Under the pieces are notes generated by a model, which had not been told where the DNA came from, ran no database searches, and saw nothing but the letters and a program-made list of their open reading frames with translations. From NCBI RefSeq assembly GCF_003259375.1, contig NZ_QLLN01000003.1:715590-779589 (forward strand): a stretch of DNA of 64,000 nt, read 5' to 3'. The stretch comes from Arenibacter echinorum. Lineage in GTDB: Bacteria; Bacteroidota; Bacteroidia; Flavobacteriales; Flavobacteriaceae. How positions within the stretch are numbered: position 1 is the stretch's first letter; each line of letters opens with the position of its first letter. Of the stretch, positions 1 to 8,734 are shown one piece after another. A program made the translations under genes and the position numbers.

Positions 1-1
1 T

Positions 2-505
2 TATAGCCACCCTAGGCTTCTGGCCGGTATTTCCGCCGTTCTAGGTCCTTCCTATAAATTATCTTCCCTGAACTATAGGGCTGCAAAACCCGGGCTAGGA
101 CATCAGAATTTACACATAGATTGGGGAAATAAATCCGTCCAAGGTGTCTATAAAGTTTGCAACTCCATATGGTTATTGGACGACTTCACCGAAAATAATG
201 GCGCCACCCGCATCGTACCCGGAAGCCACAAACTTGGAGTTTCTCCTCATGAAAAAATGGAGGATCCCAGCCTACCCCATCCTGATGAAGTCATTATTCA
301 GGCTCCTGCGGGATCCGTATTTATCTTTAACTCGCATGCGTGGCACGGTGGAACTACAAACCGCACCACAAAACCAAGAAGAAGTATCCACAGTTATTTT
401 TGTACCTCTGACCAACCCCAACAGATAGACCAAAGAAAATATATAACAGAGGAAACCAAACAACGCATAGGGTTGGAAGCCCAAAAAATATTGGATGTAT
501 TGTGA
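2..505 (+). CDS. Phytanoyl-CoA dioxygenase (PhyH) family protein, 5'-truncated by window edge
   Basis: The reading frame is open to the left edge and ends with TGA at 503-505, so the true start lies outside the window. The visible part carries an H-x-D iron-binding pair in the segment NLHIDW (near base 107) and a distal His in WHGGT followed by Asn-Arg-Thr (near base 340). That is the 2-His-1-carboxylate pattern of Fe(II)/2-oxoglutarate-dependent PhyH-type dioxygenases. The segment DDFTENNGATRIVPGSHK between them is the typical PhyH core. An internal TTG at 176 is only a possible restart and would lose the HxD motif. The substrate cannot be told; the family hydroxylates diverse small molecules. 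The first gene to the right is convergent. Confidence 0.85.
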   Translation, partial: YSHPRLLAGISAVLGPSYKLSSLNYRAAKPGLGHQNLHIDWGNKSVQGVYKVCNSIWLLDDFTENNGATRIVPGSHKLGVSPHEKMEDPSLPHPDEVIIQAPAGSVFIFNSHAWHGGTTNRTTKPRRSIHSYFCTSDQPQQIDQRKYITEETKQRIGLEAQKILDVL

Positions 506-579
506 TAGCATAATCACCCCCTGAATAATCAAACCCTATATGTCCTAATCATTTAGTAGCCAATAAACTATGCCATGCC

Positions 580-1968
580 TTAATTACCTGGCATGATATT
601 TTGATTTACCCGAAACCGATTATTGGGATCATACTGCTTTTTTATCTTGGCCAAACGCTGGTAGTTATGCTTATAACTTGCCATTACCCTTTCCTGACCC
701 TCATCCATCATAAAATTGGAATAGGCCCCTCCTGAGGAATGTGGGTGCAATTCATTGTAATAATCCTTGCACCAATTAGTGACTTTTTCAGTATTGTTGG
801 GATCTGGATCAACCCCCACTATAACACCTGCGTACTTTGCATCCCTATAGGCCCAGGGAGTATCCGTAGCACCTACTTTGGAGGCAGCGCCACTAATAGG
901 GTATAAGTGCATTTGTGAGAGTGGTGTAGGGATTTTAGAGCCGTATTTTAAATGGCCAGCCCTCACCTCAGGACCTAATTTATTAAAGAAGTCGGCTCTC
1001 CAATACCATTGCAATCCTGGTGGAAAGAGTCCGTCGAACAGTGTTTGTACAGACGGATATGGCATTTCGCCCACATGTTCGAACAGCGGTTTTTTAGCCA
1101 AGACAGGTTTAAAAATCTCTTCAAACTTATCCGGCTTACCTGTATAACACCATACTATGCCACAAAATTGTTTGTTGTGCAGGTGTTCCGGGAATGGAGG
1201 TCCAGGTATAACCAAAGTAGCGATAAACCCATTTAAATCTTCCGTAGCCTTATTAATAAATTCATCGTACCAGGCCATTATTTCTTCTGTCTGCTCAATG
1301 GGCCATAAGGTAGGTCCACCGATAACAGTTTTTAGAGGATGGGCTTGAAATTTAAAAGAGGTTACAATTCCAAAATTGCCTCCTCCACCTCGAATGGCCC
1401 AGAAAAGGTCGGTATTTTGCTTTGCGTTCACCGTAACAAAGGAACCATCGGCCAAAACCATATCGGCCTCCAACAAATTGTCTATGGTAAGTCCATATTT
1501 CCTGGAGAGATAGCCTACTCCACCACCTAGGGTCAATCCCCCAACCCCGGTAGTAGAAATTATTCCTGCAGGGATTGCCAGTCCAAAGGCATGGGTGGCA
1601 TGATCTACCTCGCCCCAAAGGTTTCCCCCTCCAACGCGGACCGTATTATTGGAAGTGTCTACGCGGATAAATTTTATCCCGGATAGGTCTATTACCATTC
1701 CGTCATTACAGATTCCCAAACCACCGCCATTGTGTCCACCTCCTCTTACAGCGATCAACAAATCGTTTTCCCTTCCAAAGTTTACGGAAGCCATAACATC
1801 TGCCACATCCACACACTTGACAATCATCCCGGGATGTTTGTCAATATTGGCGTTGTACACCTTTCGCATGCGATTGTAATTATCATCGGATGGCATAACC
1901 ACTTCTCCCCTTATTTGTTTTTTAAAGGATGCAACAAGGCCGGCATCCATACCAATAACCATTTCCAT
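580..1968 (-). CDS. FAD-binding oxidoreductase, berberine-bridge-enzyme (BBE) type
   Basis: A 462-residue flavoprotein, full length for the family. An N-terminal FAD_binding_4 (PCMH) domain contains RGGGHNGGG, in which His79 is the expected covalent FAD attachment site. The segment GGLTLGGGVGYLSRKYGLT follows; it has no Cys at the usual second attachment point, so flavin linkage is probably by His alone. The C-terminal BBE domain ends with YDPNNRFRVNQN. Family members oxidise sugars, alcohols or alkaloids with O2; the substrate here is unknown. There is no signal peptide. It lies 55 bp downstream of the exported cupin gene on the same strand and is probably co-transcribed with it. ATG at 1968 is used; further Met codons at residues 3 and 7 are possible starts. 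Confidence 0.9.
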   Translation of the reverse strand: MEMVIGMDAGLVASFKKQIRGEVVMPSDDNYNRMRKVYNANIDKHPGMIVKCVDVADVMASVNFGRENDLLIAVRGGGHNGGGLGICNDGMVIDLSGIKFIRVDTSNNTVRVGGGNLWGEVDHATHAFGLAIPAGIISTTGVGGLTLGGGVGYLSRKYGLTIDNLLEADMVLADGSFVTVNAKQNTDLFWAIRGGGGNFGIVTSFKFQAHPLKTVIGGPTLWPIEQTEEIMAWYDEFINKATEDLNGFIATLVIPGPPFPEHLHNKQFCGIVWCYTGKPDKFEEIFKPVLAKKPLFEHVGEMPYPSVQTLFDGLFPPGLQWYWRADFFNKLGPEVRAGHLKYGSKIPTPLSQMHLYPISGAASKVGATDTPWAYRDAKYAGVIVGVDPDPNNTEKVTNWCKDYYNELHPHSSGGAYSNFMMDEGQERVMASYKHNYQRLAKIKKQYDPNNRFRVNQNIMPGN

Positions 1969-2023
1969 AATTTTAATTTTTAAATGTTTGTTTAACTAAT
2001 TCCCTTAAGGTCTGCATCTACCA

Positions 2024-2506
2024 TTATTGTTTTAGTACCATTGGAAAAGCGTCCAAAGGTTCCTCAAAAGCAATGAATATTACACAGGGATCCTTATCCC
2101 CACATTTTGCGGTATGCGGTTTTGTGGAGGGGCCAAAGGCATAGGAGCCTACTTTCATTATCTGTTCCTTTTCGCCTTCGTAGGTAACACGCAATTCTCC
2201 AGAAACAAGAATCATACGCTCGGCGGAATTATGCCAGTGTTCAGGTATTTCATAGTTGGCGGGTACTTTAAAAAATACATCTACATTCGCTTTGGATGGA
2301 TCACCATGCAATACAGATATTGTACAGCCCTCCGGCATAAAAGATGGGCAAGGGCCCCATTGCAGATCCTTATCCTCATGCGTCCTTACCATGGATGTTT
2401 CCACTGCTTCTTTAATGTCACCTTGGCCATAAAAGGAAAAACTTGTAAAAAATGTCAAAATCAAAATGACAACTTTTAATTGGGAATACTTTAGAGTGTT
2501 GTTCAT
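2024..2506 (-). CDS. Exported cupin-domain protein
   Basis: A 160-residue protein with a hydrophobic signal peptide (about residues 1-27). It is followed by a single cupin barrel with the metal-binding motif HWHNSAE and a second-half His in KPHTAKCGD. There are four Cys in the mature part, suggesting an oxidised periplasmic or surface environment. Cupins of this size bind a divalent metal and may be enzymes or ligand sensors, and no specific reaction can be assigned. It is the first gene of a likely two-gene unit with the BBE-type oxidase. The pairing suggests the two act on related extracytoplasmic and cytoplasmic substrates, which is inference only. Confidence 0.82.
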   Translation of the reverse strand: MNNTLKYSQLKVVILILTFFTSFSFYGQGDIKEAVETSMVRTHEDKDLQWGPCPSFMPEGCTISVLHGDPSKANVDVFFKVPANYEIPEHWHNSAERMILVSGELRVTYEGEKEQIMKVGSYAFGPSTKPHTAKCGDKDPCVIFIAFEEPLDAFPMVLKQ

Positions 2507-2875
2507 GACTAAAATGATTTAAGATTAATAATTGTTACTAATAAATAAGAGGCATTCCTCCTAGAAATATGGCATTGAAAGCTTAACCAATTCCTTTTCC
2601 AATTTAAACTTTGACCACATATATGGTGAAAATTTTGAAAAGGGGAAATAGTGAGCGATTGGTTAATAAATACTTAAATCCAGGGGGTTAAAGCAAGTGT
2701 TAAGTAAATATGATCATTGACTTACCTCAGGTTTATGACTAGACCACAAACAGCATCTATTTGCGGAAGCTTTCTTTTGTTTGAAGTAAAATTAAAGTAA
2801 GTAAGGCCCAATGACCTCTACATTTAATTCAAATAATCACAAAATTCAAGCATGGGTACAATTACACTATATAGC
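2507..2875. other. Intergenic region, no gene seen
   Basis: This 369-base AT-rich stretch lies between the cupin gene and the upstream AraC-type fusion gene, both on the minus strand. It should hold the promoter of the cupin/oxidase pair. I found no convincing ORF, RNA gene or strong hairpin in it. Confidence 0.5.
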
Positions 2876-3982
2876 TTATACAGCATAATTTTGGATATAT
2901 TTGGATGGAAGTATTCCAAAATTATCCATAAAACATTTTGAGAAATAGGCCGGACTATTAAATCCCGTTCCAAAAGCAATTTCAGAAATATTATTCGCTT
3001 TTTTATCCAATAATTGCAAGGCTTTTTCCAATCGGTAATCCTTGATGAAATTATTGGGCGACTTCCCGGTAAGACCTATCATTTTTCTGTATAACTGGGA
3101 TTTACTGAATCCCAGATTTTTGCTAAAATCATTGGAGTTAAATGCAGCATTGGTCCATTCCTTCTCGGTGTAATCCATTAATAGGTTTACAAATTTCTCC
3201 TCTCCAACACTAAGAGTTTTTATATTCTTATGGTTCAATTTAACGTTCATATTTTCACTCTCATACAATTCCCTAACTTCAGGGGATATAACAATTTTTC
3301 CATGAACCATTTCACAAAACCGTTCTGCCATTTTTATAGTATCTTCAAAAATACCATCCTTCTCGGTTACGGGAACACCGGCATGCAGCCCTATATTCAA
3401 TTTATAATCCCAATTAAACCCCTTGGAAGTGTCGTTGATGTTGGAATGGATCTCTTGAGCACAAAGTACAGCGTTGGTTACCGAATTAAAGGATAACAAA
3501 AAATAACCTGATTTCTGCCTTACAATCCGCCCCAAAAATTTCTCTATGGATTGTAAAATGGATTTGTTATAAATGTGGAATTCTCTGTCCATCAGTTTGG
3601 GATCAACCCCCAAAAAAGATACTTTTCTTAAACCAATGACCATTATGGTTCTAAAAGCCGGGTCGTTAATAATATTTAATTCTGTCTTTTGTGATTTTTC
3701 GGGATCTTCTATTCTACCCAAGAAGGACTCAACTATTGAACTCTCCACTTCAATAATTCTATGGGGAACTTCTCCATGCGCATGATTGTGCATGTCCTGA
3801 ATAGCCTTTTTATTGGGGGCCTGAATTAGACAAAAGGCCGTTCTCCTTTTTTCATCGCACCAGTAGGTCATACCCTTACATCCGTAAAGATGCTCAATTT
3901 TTAAATCCTCCCGGTGCATTTGTGCCACATGCGCCGCGGTGATCTCCTCAGGAATTTCGTGACGATCCATGTAAATAGGCAT
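2876..3982 (-). CDS. DUF4242 / degenerate cyclase-like / AraC HTH three-domain regulator
   Basis: A 368-residue protein with three recognisable parts. Residues 1 to about 85 resemble the small DUF4242 (SCO4226-like, reported to bind nickel) domain, with the segment HNHAHGEVPHR rich in potential ligands. Residues about 125-270 resemble a class III nucleotide-cyclase homology domain (LNIGLHAGVPV, DTIKMAERFCEMVHGKIVIS). However, the usual GDG metal-binding hairpin is replaced by KSGYFLLSF, so cyclase activity is unlikely. The C-terminal ~85 residues form an AraC/XylS DNA-binding domain (FGFxxPAYFSKCF-type second helix-turn-helix). A role as a transcription factor whose middle domain is a ligand or dimer module is inference. 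The cupin/oxidase pair downstream is a plausible target. Confidence 0.8.
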   Translation of the reverse strand: MPIYMDRHEIPEEITAAHVAQMHREDLKIEHLYGCKGMTYWCDEKRRTAFCLIQAPNKKAIQDMHNHAHGEVPHRIIEVESSIVESFLGRIEDPEKSQKTELNIINDPAFRTIMVIGLRKVSFLGVDPKLMDREFHIYNKSILQSIEKFLGRIVRQKSGYFLLSFNSVTNAVLCAQEIHSNINDTSKGFNWDYKLNIGLHAGVPVTEKDGIFEDTIKMAERFCEMVHGKIVISPEVRELYESENMNVKLNHKNIKTLSVGEEKFVNLLMDYTEKEWTNAAFNSNDFSKNLGFSKSQLYRKMIGLTGKSPNNFIKDYRLEKALQLLDKKANNISEIAFGTGFNSPAYFSKCFMDNFGILPSKYIQNYAV

Positions 3983-4142
3983 AACAGTAAAATTTTATAC
4001 AAGTTAGTGATTTTAATCTAGTTACAGAAGTGATTGCCTAGCTCGTTTTAGCCTAATATCATTATTATCCAAGTATATATATTTTTGTTTTATATCCCTA
4101 CCTCAGCTCTCTGGATATAGATTTATTCTGGGATTGCCATGT

Positions 4143-5561
4143 TTATGATCCCAGTCTCCAAATCTGTGCCACCAAAAAAGTCACCACAAATCCCATAATA
4201 ACAGGCAATATTGAGGCTACAAGAGTCCATTTAACACTTTTTGTCTCCTTATAAATAGTATAAATAGTGGTGCTACAGGGATTGTGCAACAGACTGAACA
4301 ACATAAGGTTAATGGCAGTCAACAATGTCCACCCCCCTGCTCTTAGAATATCCCCAGTTGCCGTTACGGAATCCAATTCGAACATAACACCTGCGCCTGC
4401 GCCTGCGGAAATTCCTGTAACTAGAACGGTCAACATCAAAATAGTGGGGATCACAATTTCATTGGCCGGAATAGCCACAATATAAGCCACCAAAATAACA
4501 CCGTTAAGGCCCAAAAGGAAACCAAAGCCATCCAAGGAATCTATCAACCATGCGGCCACACTGGCATCCCCAATATAAATATTTGAAATAAGCCAAATTA
4601 CGGCTCCTGCGGGAGCAGCAAAAACAATTGCACGCCATAGCACTATCAAAGTCCTATCTATTATGGACGTATAGATGGTTTTCCAGAATCGCGGAGGACG
4701 GTAGGGTGGTAATTCCAAGTTAAAGGTAGATACTTCTCCTTTCAACACCGTTTTGGAAAGCCCCCATGAAACCAAAAACATAAACACCATGCCCAACACA
4801 GCTATTCCTATAACGGCCACCAATGACATAATTCCTGAATAAGAAGCAGGCACTAGGGCTCCTACAAATATAGTGGCTATCAGAATCTGTGTAGGCCAAC
4901 GTCCATTACAAAGCGAAAAGTTATTGGTGATAATGGCAATCAATCTTTCCCTAGGACTGTCTATGATACGCGTAGCAACAATACCTGCGGCGTTGCAACC
5001 AAAGCCCATGCTCATGGTCAAGGCTTGTTTACCGTGCGCCCCGGATAATTTAAACAAATGATCCAAATTAAAGGCTACTCTAGGTAAATACCCAAAATCT
5101 TCCAATAATGTAAATAATGGAAAGAAAATGGCCATTGGCGGTAACATTACGGCGATGACCCAAGCCACCGCCAAATATACCCCATCAATTAAAAAACCGT
5201 CCAACCACCATGGCATTCCAATGGTAGAGGCGAATCCTTTTAAGGCCGGATGCAACGTATCCAAGAGCAATCCGGACAAAATGGATGACGGATAATTGGC
5301 CCCAACGATCGTCAGCCAAAGCACTACTGCTAAAATCAAAAACATAAGTGGGAAACCCCATACCTTGCTTGTAATGATCTTATCTATTTTGGCGTCTACC
5401 CTGAATGCCCCTTTTTCGTCCTTTTTATGTACAGAGTCCTTTACTATCTCTGCGGCGTCAGCATAGATTCCTTCCGCCAGATTATCATGGAATTCATCGC
5501 CAATTTGCCAACGAAGGTCATTGGAGAGGGAAATAATATGATCTATTTTGTTAGTGTTCAT
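4143..5561 (-). CDS. feoB: FeoB-type membrane (nucleoside-recognition/Gate) protein, separate from its GTPase
   Basis: A 472-residue polytopic membrane protein equivalent to the C-terminal half of FeoB. It has two Gate domains and about eight to ten membrane segments. The first Gate motif reads [13 protein letters not shown] and the following helix has CNGRWPT where textbook FeoB has a CSARLP-like sequence, so it belongs to a divergent subgroup. I chose ATG at 5561, 10 bp after the GTPase stop. A TTG at 5603 would give an upstream overlapping start. The split from the GTPase is real in this sequence because both ends look natural and no stop interrupts either part. The protein likely transports Fe(II) or Mn(II) inward across the cytoplasmic membrane. 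Confidence 0.88.
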   Translation of the reverse strand: MNTNKIDHIISLSNDLRWQIGDEFHDNLAEGIYADAAEIVKDSVHKKDEKGAFRVDAKIDKIITSKVWGFPLMFLILAVVLWLTIVGANYPSSILSGLLLDTLHPALKGFASTIGMPWWLDGFLIDGVYLAVAWVIAVMLPPMAIFFPLFTLLEDFGYLPRVAFNLDHLFKLSGAHGKQALTMSMGFGCNAAGIVATRIIDSPRERLIAIITNNFSLCNGRWPTQILIATIFVGALVPASYSGIMSLVAVIGIAVLGMVFMFLVSWGLSKTVLKGEVSTFNLELPPYRPPRFWKTIYTSIIDRTLIVLWRAIVFAAPAGAVIWLISNIYIGDASVAAWLIDSLDGFGFLLGLNGVILVAYIVAIPANEIVIPTILMLTVLVTGISAGAGAGVMFELDSVTATGDILRAGGWTLLTAINLMLFSLLHNPCSTTIYTIYKETKSVKWTLVASILPVIMGFVVTFLVAQIWRLGS

Positions 5562-5571
5562 TAAGCTATAA

Positions 5572-6336
5572 TTAAACGAATTCACCCGTTTTAAGGGTCT
5601 CAATAATATTTCTGTCCCCTTCCAGCAAGCGCAATGCTATCCACCTACTATTGGGTATATCAGGATAGACTTCTTTTATTTCAGCGCTTAATTTTTCCAG
5701 GGCCTGCTCTATATTTTTTGGTATGTTTTTTATGCGATGGGGCTTGCAAACAATTTTACCATTGGCCAGTTCACTAACGGTCTGTATCAATTCCGGAATT
5801 CCCCTATTATATCTAGCGCTGGTGGGAACCACAGGAATACCTAAATCCCTGGCCAGAGTACGGGTATCTATTTCCAAATTATTTCTTTCGGCCTCATCCA
5901 TTAAGTTTAAACAGAGGACCGCGTTGTTGGTAATTTCCAAAATCTGTAATACCAAATTTAGATTTCTTTCCAGCCTACTTGCATCCACTACGATTACTGT
6001 CACCGAGGGTTTCCCAAAAAGTATAAAATTCCTGGCAACTTCCTCATCTTCCGAGGTAGAGAGCAAAGAATAGGTTCCTGGCAAGTCAACCAGCTTAAAT
6101 TTCTCTCCATTGTACTCAAAAGCGCCTTCCGCCCTGGTAACCGTTTTGCCCGGCCAATTTCCAGTATGTTGGCGCAAACCGGTCATGGCGTTAAAAACAG
6201 TGCTTTTTCCAGTATTCGGATTGCCCGCTAAGGCAACTACATAATCAAAATTGGAGGTATTTACCCCTAATTTTTTCAATCCGTCCGCATTGAACTGGGC
6301 ACAGGTATCACATGCGCTTTTAGGTTTAACTTCCAT
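5572..6336 (-). CDS. feoB: FeoB small GTPase (stand-alone G domain)
   Basis: A 254-residue FeoB-type G protein without membrane segments. G1 is GNPNTGKST (residues 38-46), G3 is DLPGTY, G4 is NLMD and G5 is SARYNRG. A helical region typical of the FeoB guanine-dissociation-inhibitor domain follows to the C-terminus. The N-terminus has a C-x-x-C pair (ACDTC). It starts 3 bp after the stop of the DtxR-FeoA gene, and its stop lies 10 bp before the membrane-protein ATG, so the three genes are surely one operon. In most bacteria this domain is fused to the permease. Here it must associate with the membrane partner non-covalently. Confidence 0.92.
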   Translation of the reverse strand: MEVKPKSACDTCAQFNADGLKKLGVNTSNFDYVVALAGNPNTGKSTVFNAMTGLRQHTGNWPGKTVTRAEGAFEYNGEKFKLVDLPGTYSLLSTSEDEEVARNFILFGKPSVTVIVVDASRLERNLNLVLQILEITNNAVLCLNLMDEAERNNLEIDTRTLARDLGIPVVPTSARYNRGIPELIQTVSELANGKIVCKPHRIKNIPKNIEQALEKLSAEIKEVYPDIPNSRWIALRLLEGDRNIIETLKTGEFV

Positions 6337-6339
6337 GAT

Positions 6340-7362
6340 TTAATCTTTTTGTATTAGAATTTTTGATGCTTGATTTTGCCGTAGGGCAATACTAGTTCCT
6401 TTAATTAAAAAGGCTTTGGGATCGCCCAGTGGATTCAGAAGATCTATTTTTACCTCAGCTCCTTTCACAAAGCCCAAATCGAGCAACCTTCTCCGACTAT
6501 CTCCCCTAATTTCCTTGGATATTCCTATAATTTTAGCGGTTTCATTTTCCTTTAAAATGGACAACCTGGCTAAATTTTCTTCAAATACCACGTCCTTTTC
6601 CAAAACTGATACGGTAATATTACCCGCCATTATGGGAGCCAATACAAATGCCTCCCCCTCAGAATGAAATTCAATTCGGGCAGACGTCTTTTCCATTATC
6701 CGTATCACAGATCCAATATGGATATTTTCTGCCAAAATCTGTTTGTAAATTATTTCTGGCTTATCCTTGATGTGGACAATTCTTCCAATTGTTCCAATAG
6801 GAAGCTCTGAAACTGGAATTCCCTTAACCTTGGCAATCTTTCCAGTATTTGTTGGTATAGGATCTCCATGAGGGTCAAATTGAGGATTGCCTAGCTGGGA
6901 AGCCAGGATATCTGTATCCACCTTGGAGAGTTCATGTTCCATTCTTTCCGCCCTCTCGTGCCATTCCGCTTCCTTGAACCCAGTCTTTTCGGCCAAAAAT
7001 TTCTCCCAAAGCCTGTGGGCCCTAACAATACGTAAGGCATAATCACTTCCAGATTTTGTAAGTTTTACACTATCTCCTTTTATACCTATCAGCTCATGGT
7101 CGGACATTTTATTGATACATTCCAGTATGAGCCTGTCATTGTATTTTAAGGTCCTAATAATATCATTGATATTGAGATGCTTATCCCCATTTTCATTATG
7201 ATATAACAATTTTAAAACATCCTCCACGACAATTTTATCATTCGAAACCGAATTATTTCTAATCAGCCAAAACCATCCCTTATTTGGCCTGAATAGTAAG
7301 TATGCCAAAATGGAAAGTGCAAAAAACACTGCTAGAGCAGTTATAGGATTGTAGGTATTCAT
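6340..7362 (-). CDS. Membrane-anchored DtxR-family / FeoA fusion protein
   Basis: A 340-residue protein. Residues about 6-26 form a hydrophobic membrane anchor. A DtxR/MntR-type winged helix follows (about 45-100), then the DtxR dimerisation/metal-binding helices, including the segment HRLWEKFLAEKTGF, then HERAERMEHELS and QFDPHGDPIP. The C-terminal half holds two SH3-like FeoA domains, the second with LLDLGFVKGAEVK. The family normally senses Fe(II) or Mn(II) and represses uptake genes, while FeoA supports FeoB function. It is the first gene of the split-feoB operon, which fits both roles. Membrane tethering of a DtxR-type reader is unusual. Whether it binds DNA or only serves as a FeoA-like subunit is open. 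Confidence 0.85.
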   Translation of the reverse strand: MNTYNPITALAVFFALSILAYLLFRPNKGWFWLIRNNSVSNDKIVVEDVLKLLYHNENGDKHLNINDIIRTLKYNDRLILECINKMSDHELIGIKGDSVKLTKSGSDYALRIVRAHRLWEKFLAEKTGFKEAEWHERAERMEHELSKVDTDILASQLGNPQFDPHGDPIPTNTGKIAKVKGIPVSELPIGTIGRIVHIKDKPEIIYKQILAENIHIGSVIRIMEKTSARIEFHSEGEAFVLAPIMAGNITVSVLEKDVVFEENLARLSILKENETAKIIGISKEIRGDSRRRLLDLGFVKGAEVKIDLLNPLGDPKAFLIKGTSIALRQNQASKILIQKD

Positions 7363-7755
7363 TGGATTGTTGTAAATATATTTTTAGCCTCCTTATCGGT
7401 ACCAGTAAATTTACCATGTTGGTGGAGGCCCATATCAATCTATATTTTATAATTTATATAAAGATAATTATTAATTTTTAGATTAACCTAAAAATATATT
7501 TCATATGGCCTACATTTAAACCAAATACTAATTTTTGCCCATCTAAATACCTAAACGCCAACATAATGGTATAAAAAGCTGGATTACAAATAGATTATTG
7601 GATTTTAAAAATCATTAATTTTTTTTGCTCAAGATTATCCCATTTCAATATGACAGTTGTTATATCATTGTTTATTTGAAATATATTATCAAATTAATTC
7701 TGGCATATTTATAAAAACATGTATTACTTTTAGAAAAACATTATTTACAAATATT
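7363..7755. other. Divergent intergenic region between metal-uptake operon and isomerase-like gene
   Basis: A 393-base, very AT-rich region that separates the minus-strand feo-type operon from the plus-strand secreted isomerase-like gene. Apart from the palindrome listed separately at 7474-7495, and a short GTAAATTTAC palindrome near 7407, I see no gene. The open frame before the downstream gene (from 7657) lacks a believable start and reads non-coding-like sequence. Confidence 0.55.
7474..7495. promoter_or_regulatory. Candidate DtxR/MntR-type operator palindrome
   Basis: The sequence has arms ATTTTTAG and CTAAAAAT separated by six bases (ATTAAC). Its core differs by one base from the perfect palindrome TTAGGTTAACCTAA, which matches the style of half-sites known for DtxR/IdeR/MntR-family repressors (TTAGG...CCTAA). 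It sits about 112 bases upstream of the DtxR-FeoA start codon, in the place expected for autoregulation. Binding is inferred from this resemblance and the gene context. Confidence 0.5.
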
Positions 7756-8595
7756 ATGAAAAAGTTATTGTCTTCCCCTGTATTGAAAAAATTGATTCTA
7801 CCCCTACTAATGGTCGGCATGTTTATTGGCCATGCCCAACAAAAAGTTGGTGGACTGGCTCTCTACACTGTAAGGGACGATATGGAGACTAATGCCAAAG
7901 CCACATTGATGGCAGTTGCCCAAGCAGGTTACAAAAATATTGAAGCCGCAGGGTATAAGGATGGCAAGTTTTATAATATGGCACCTAAAGATTTTAATAA
8001 GCTATTAAAAGAAGTAGGATTAACCCCTATAAGCACACATCAGGGCGGAGTTACATTGGAGAATGCAGACACCATGATCGCTGACGTGAAAGCGGCCGGT
8101 TTCAAATACTTTGTAATTCCGGTACCACCCATGGGATTAAGGGACGACTATAAACAACTGGCTACAGTCTTGAGCACCCTTGGAGAAAAATGCCAAAAAG
8201 CGGGATTGAAACTACTATACCACAATCACGATTTTGAATTAAAGAAAGGGGAAGATGGCGTAGTAACCCTTGATTATTTATTGGATAATACCGATCCAAA
8301 ATATGTAAATTTTCAAATGGATCTTTATTGGGTGACCAAAGCAGATCAAGACCCTGTTGCCTATTTTACAAAGTATCCAGGTCGATTTATTATGTGGCAT
8401 GTGAAGGATATGGACGAGCAGGGAAGATTTGCCCCCGTGGGTAACGGGCAAATAAATTTTTCTGCAATCCTTGCCAATAAAAAGCTATCCGGGATGAAAT
8501 ATTATATGGTAGAGCAAGATAAAACTTTTGATATGACACCTTTGGAAGCCATAAACATTAGCCACAAAGGCCTGATCAAAATAGGATTTAAATAA
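7756..8595 (+). CDS. Exported sugar-phosphate isomerase/epimerase-like TIM-barrel protein
   Basis: I place the start at ATG 7756, giving a 279-residue protein that begins with a signal peptide (KKLLSSPVLKK, hydrophobic stretch, GHAQQ). The mature part is an AP-endonuclease-2/xylose-isomerase-like barrel, with STHQGG, LLYHNHDFE, MDLYWVTKADQDP and MWHVKDMD supplying the His/Glu/Asp metal ligands of the family. Flavobacteria have many such exported enzymes acting on sugars or polyols, usually in degradation loci, but this copy stands alone. The terminator at 8659-8699 follows. The substrate is unknown. Confidence 0.85.
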   Translation: MKKLLSSPVLKKLILPLLMVGMFIGHAQQKVGGLALYTVRDDMETNAKATLMAVAQAGYKNIEAAGYKDGKFYNMAPKDFNKLLKEVGLTPISTHQGGVTLENADTMIADVKAAGFKYFVIPVPPMGLRDDYKQLATVLSTLGEKCQKAGLKLLYHNHDFELKKGEDGVVTLDYLLDNTDPKYVNFQMDLYWVTKADQDPVAYFTKYPGRFIMWHVKDMDEQGRFAPVGNGQINFSAILANKKLSGMKYYMVEQDKTFDMTPLEAINISHKGLIKIGFK

Positions 8596-8658
8596 GAATC
8601 CAACCATTTCAACTTCCCATAAATTTGGTGTTGATGAAGAGTTGGTTTCATATTAGTT

Positions 8659-8699
8659 AAACGGCTGCCAGGGTCTATCCATGGCAGCCGTTTGTTTTT
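8659..8699 (+). terminator. Rho-independent terminator
   Basis: A perfect 12-bp stem (AAACGGCTGCCA / TGGCAGCCGTTT) with an 11-base loop is followed by a T-rich run. It lies 64 bases after the isomerase-like gene and, facing the convergent ATPase gene, may act on both strands. Confidence 0.8.
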
Positions 8700-8734
8700 C
8701 AACTCTCCAAATGAATTAACACTATGTGCTAGCC

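Noticed and set aside
2114..2479. 121-residue frame opposite the exported cupin gene
   Set aside because: It is antisense to a gene with a clear cupin motif and signal peptide, and shows no domain.
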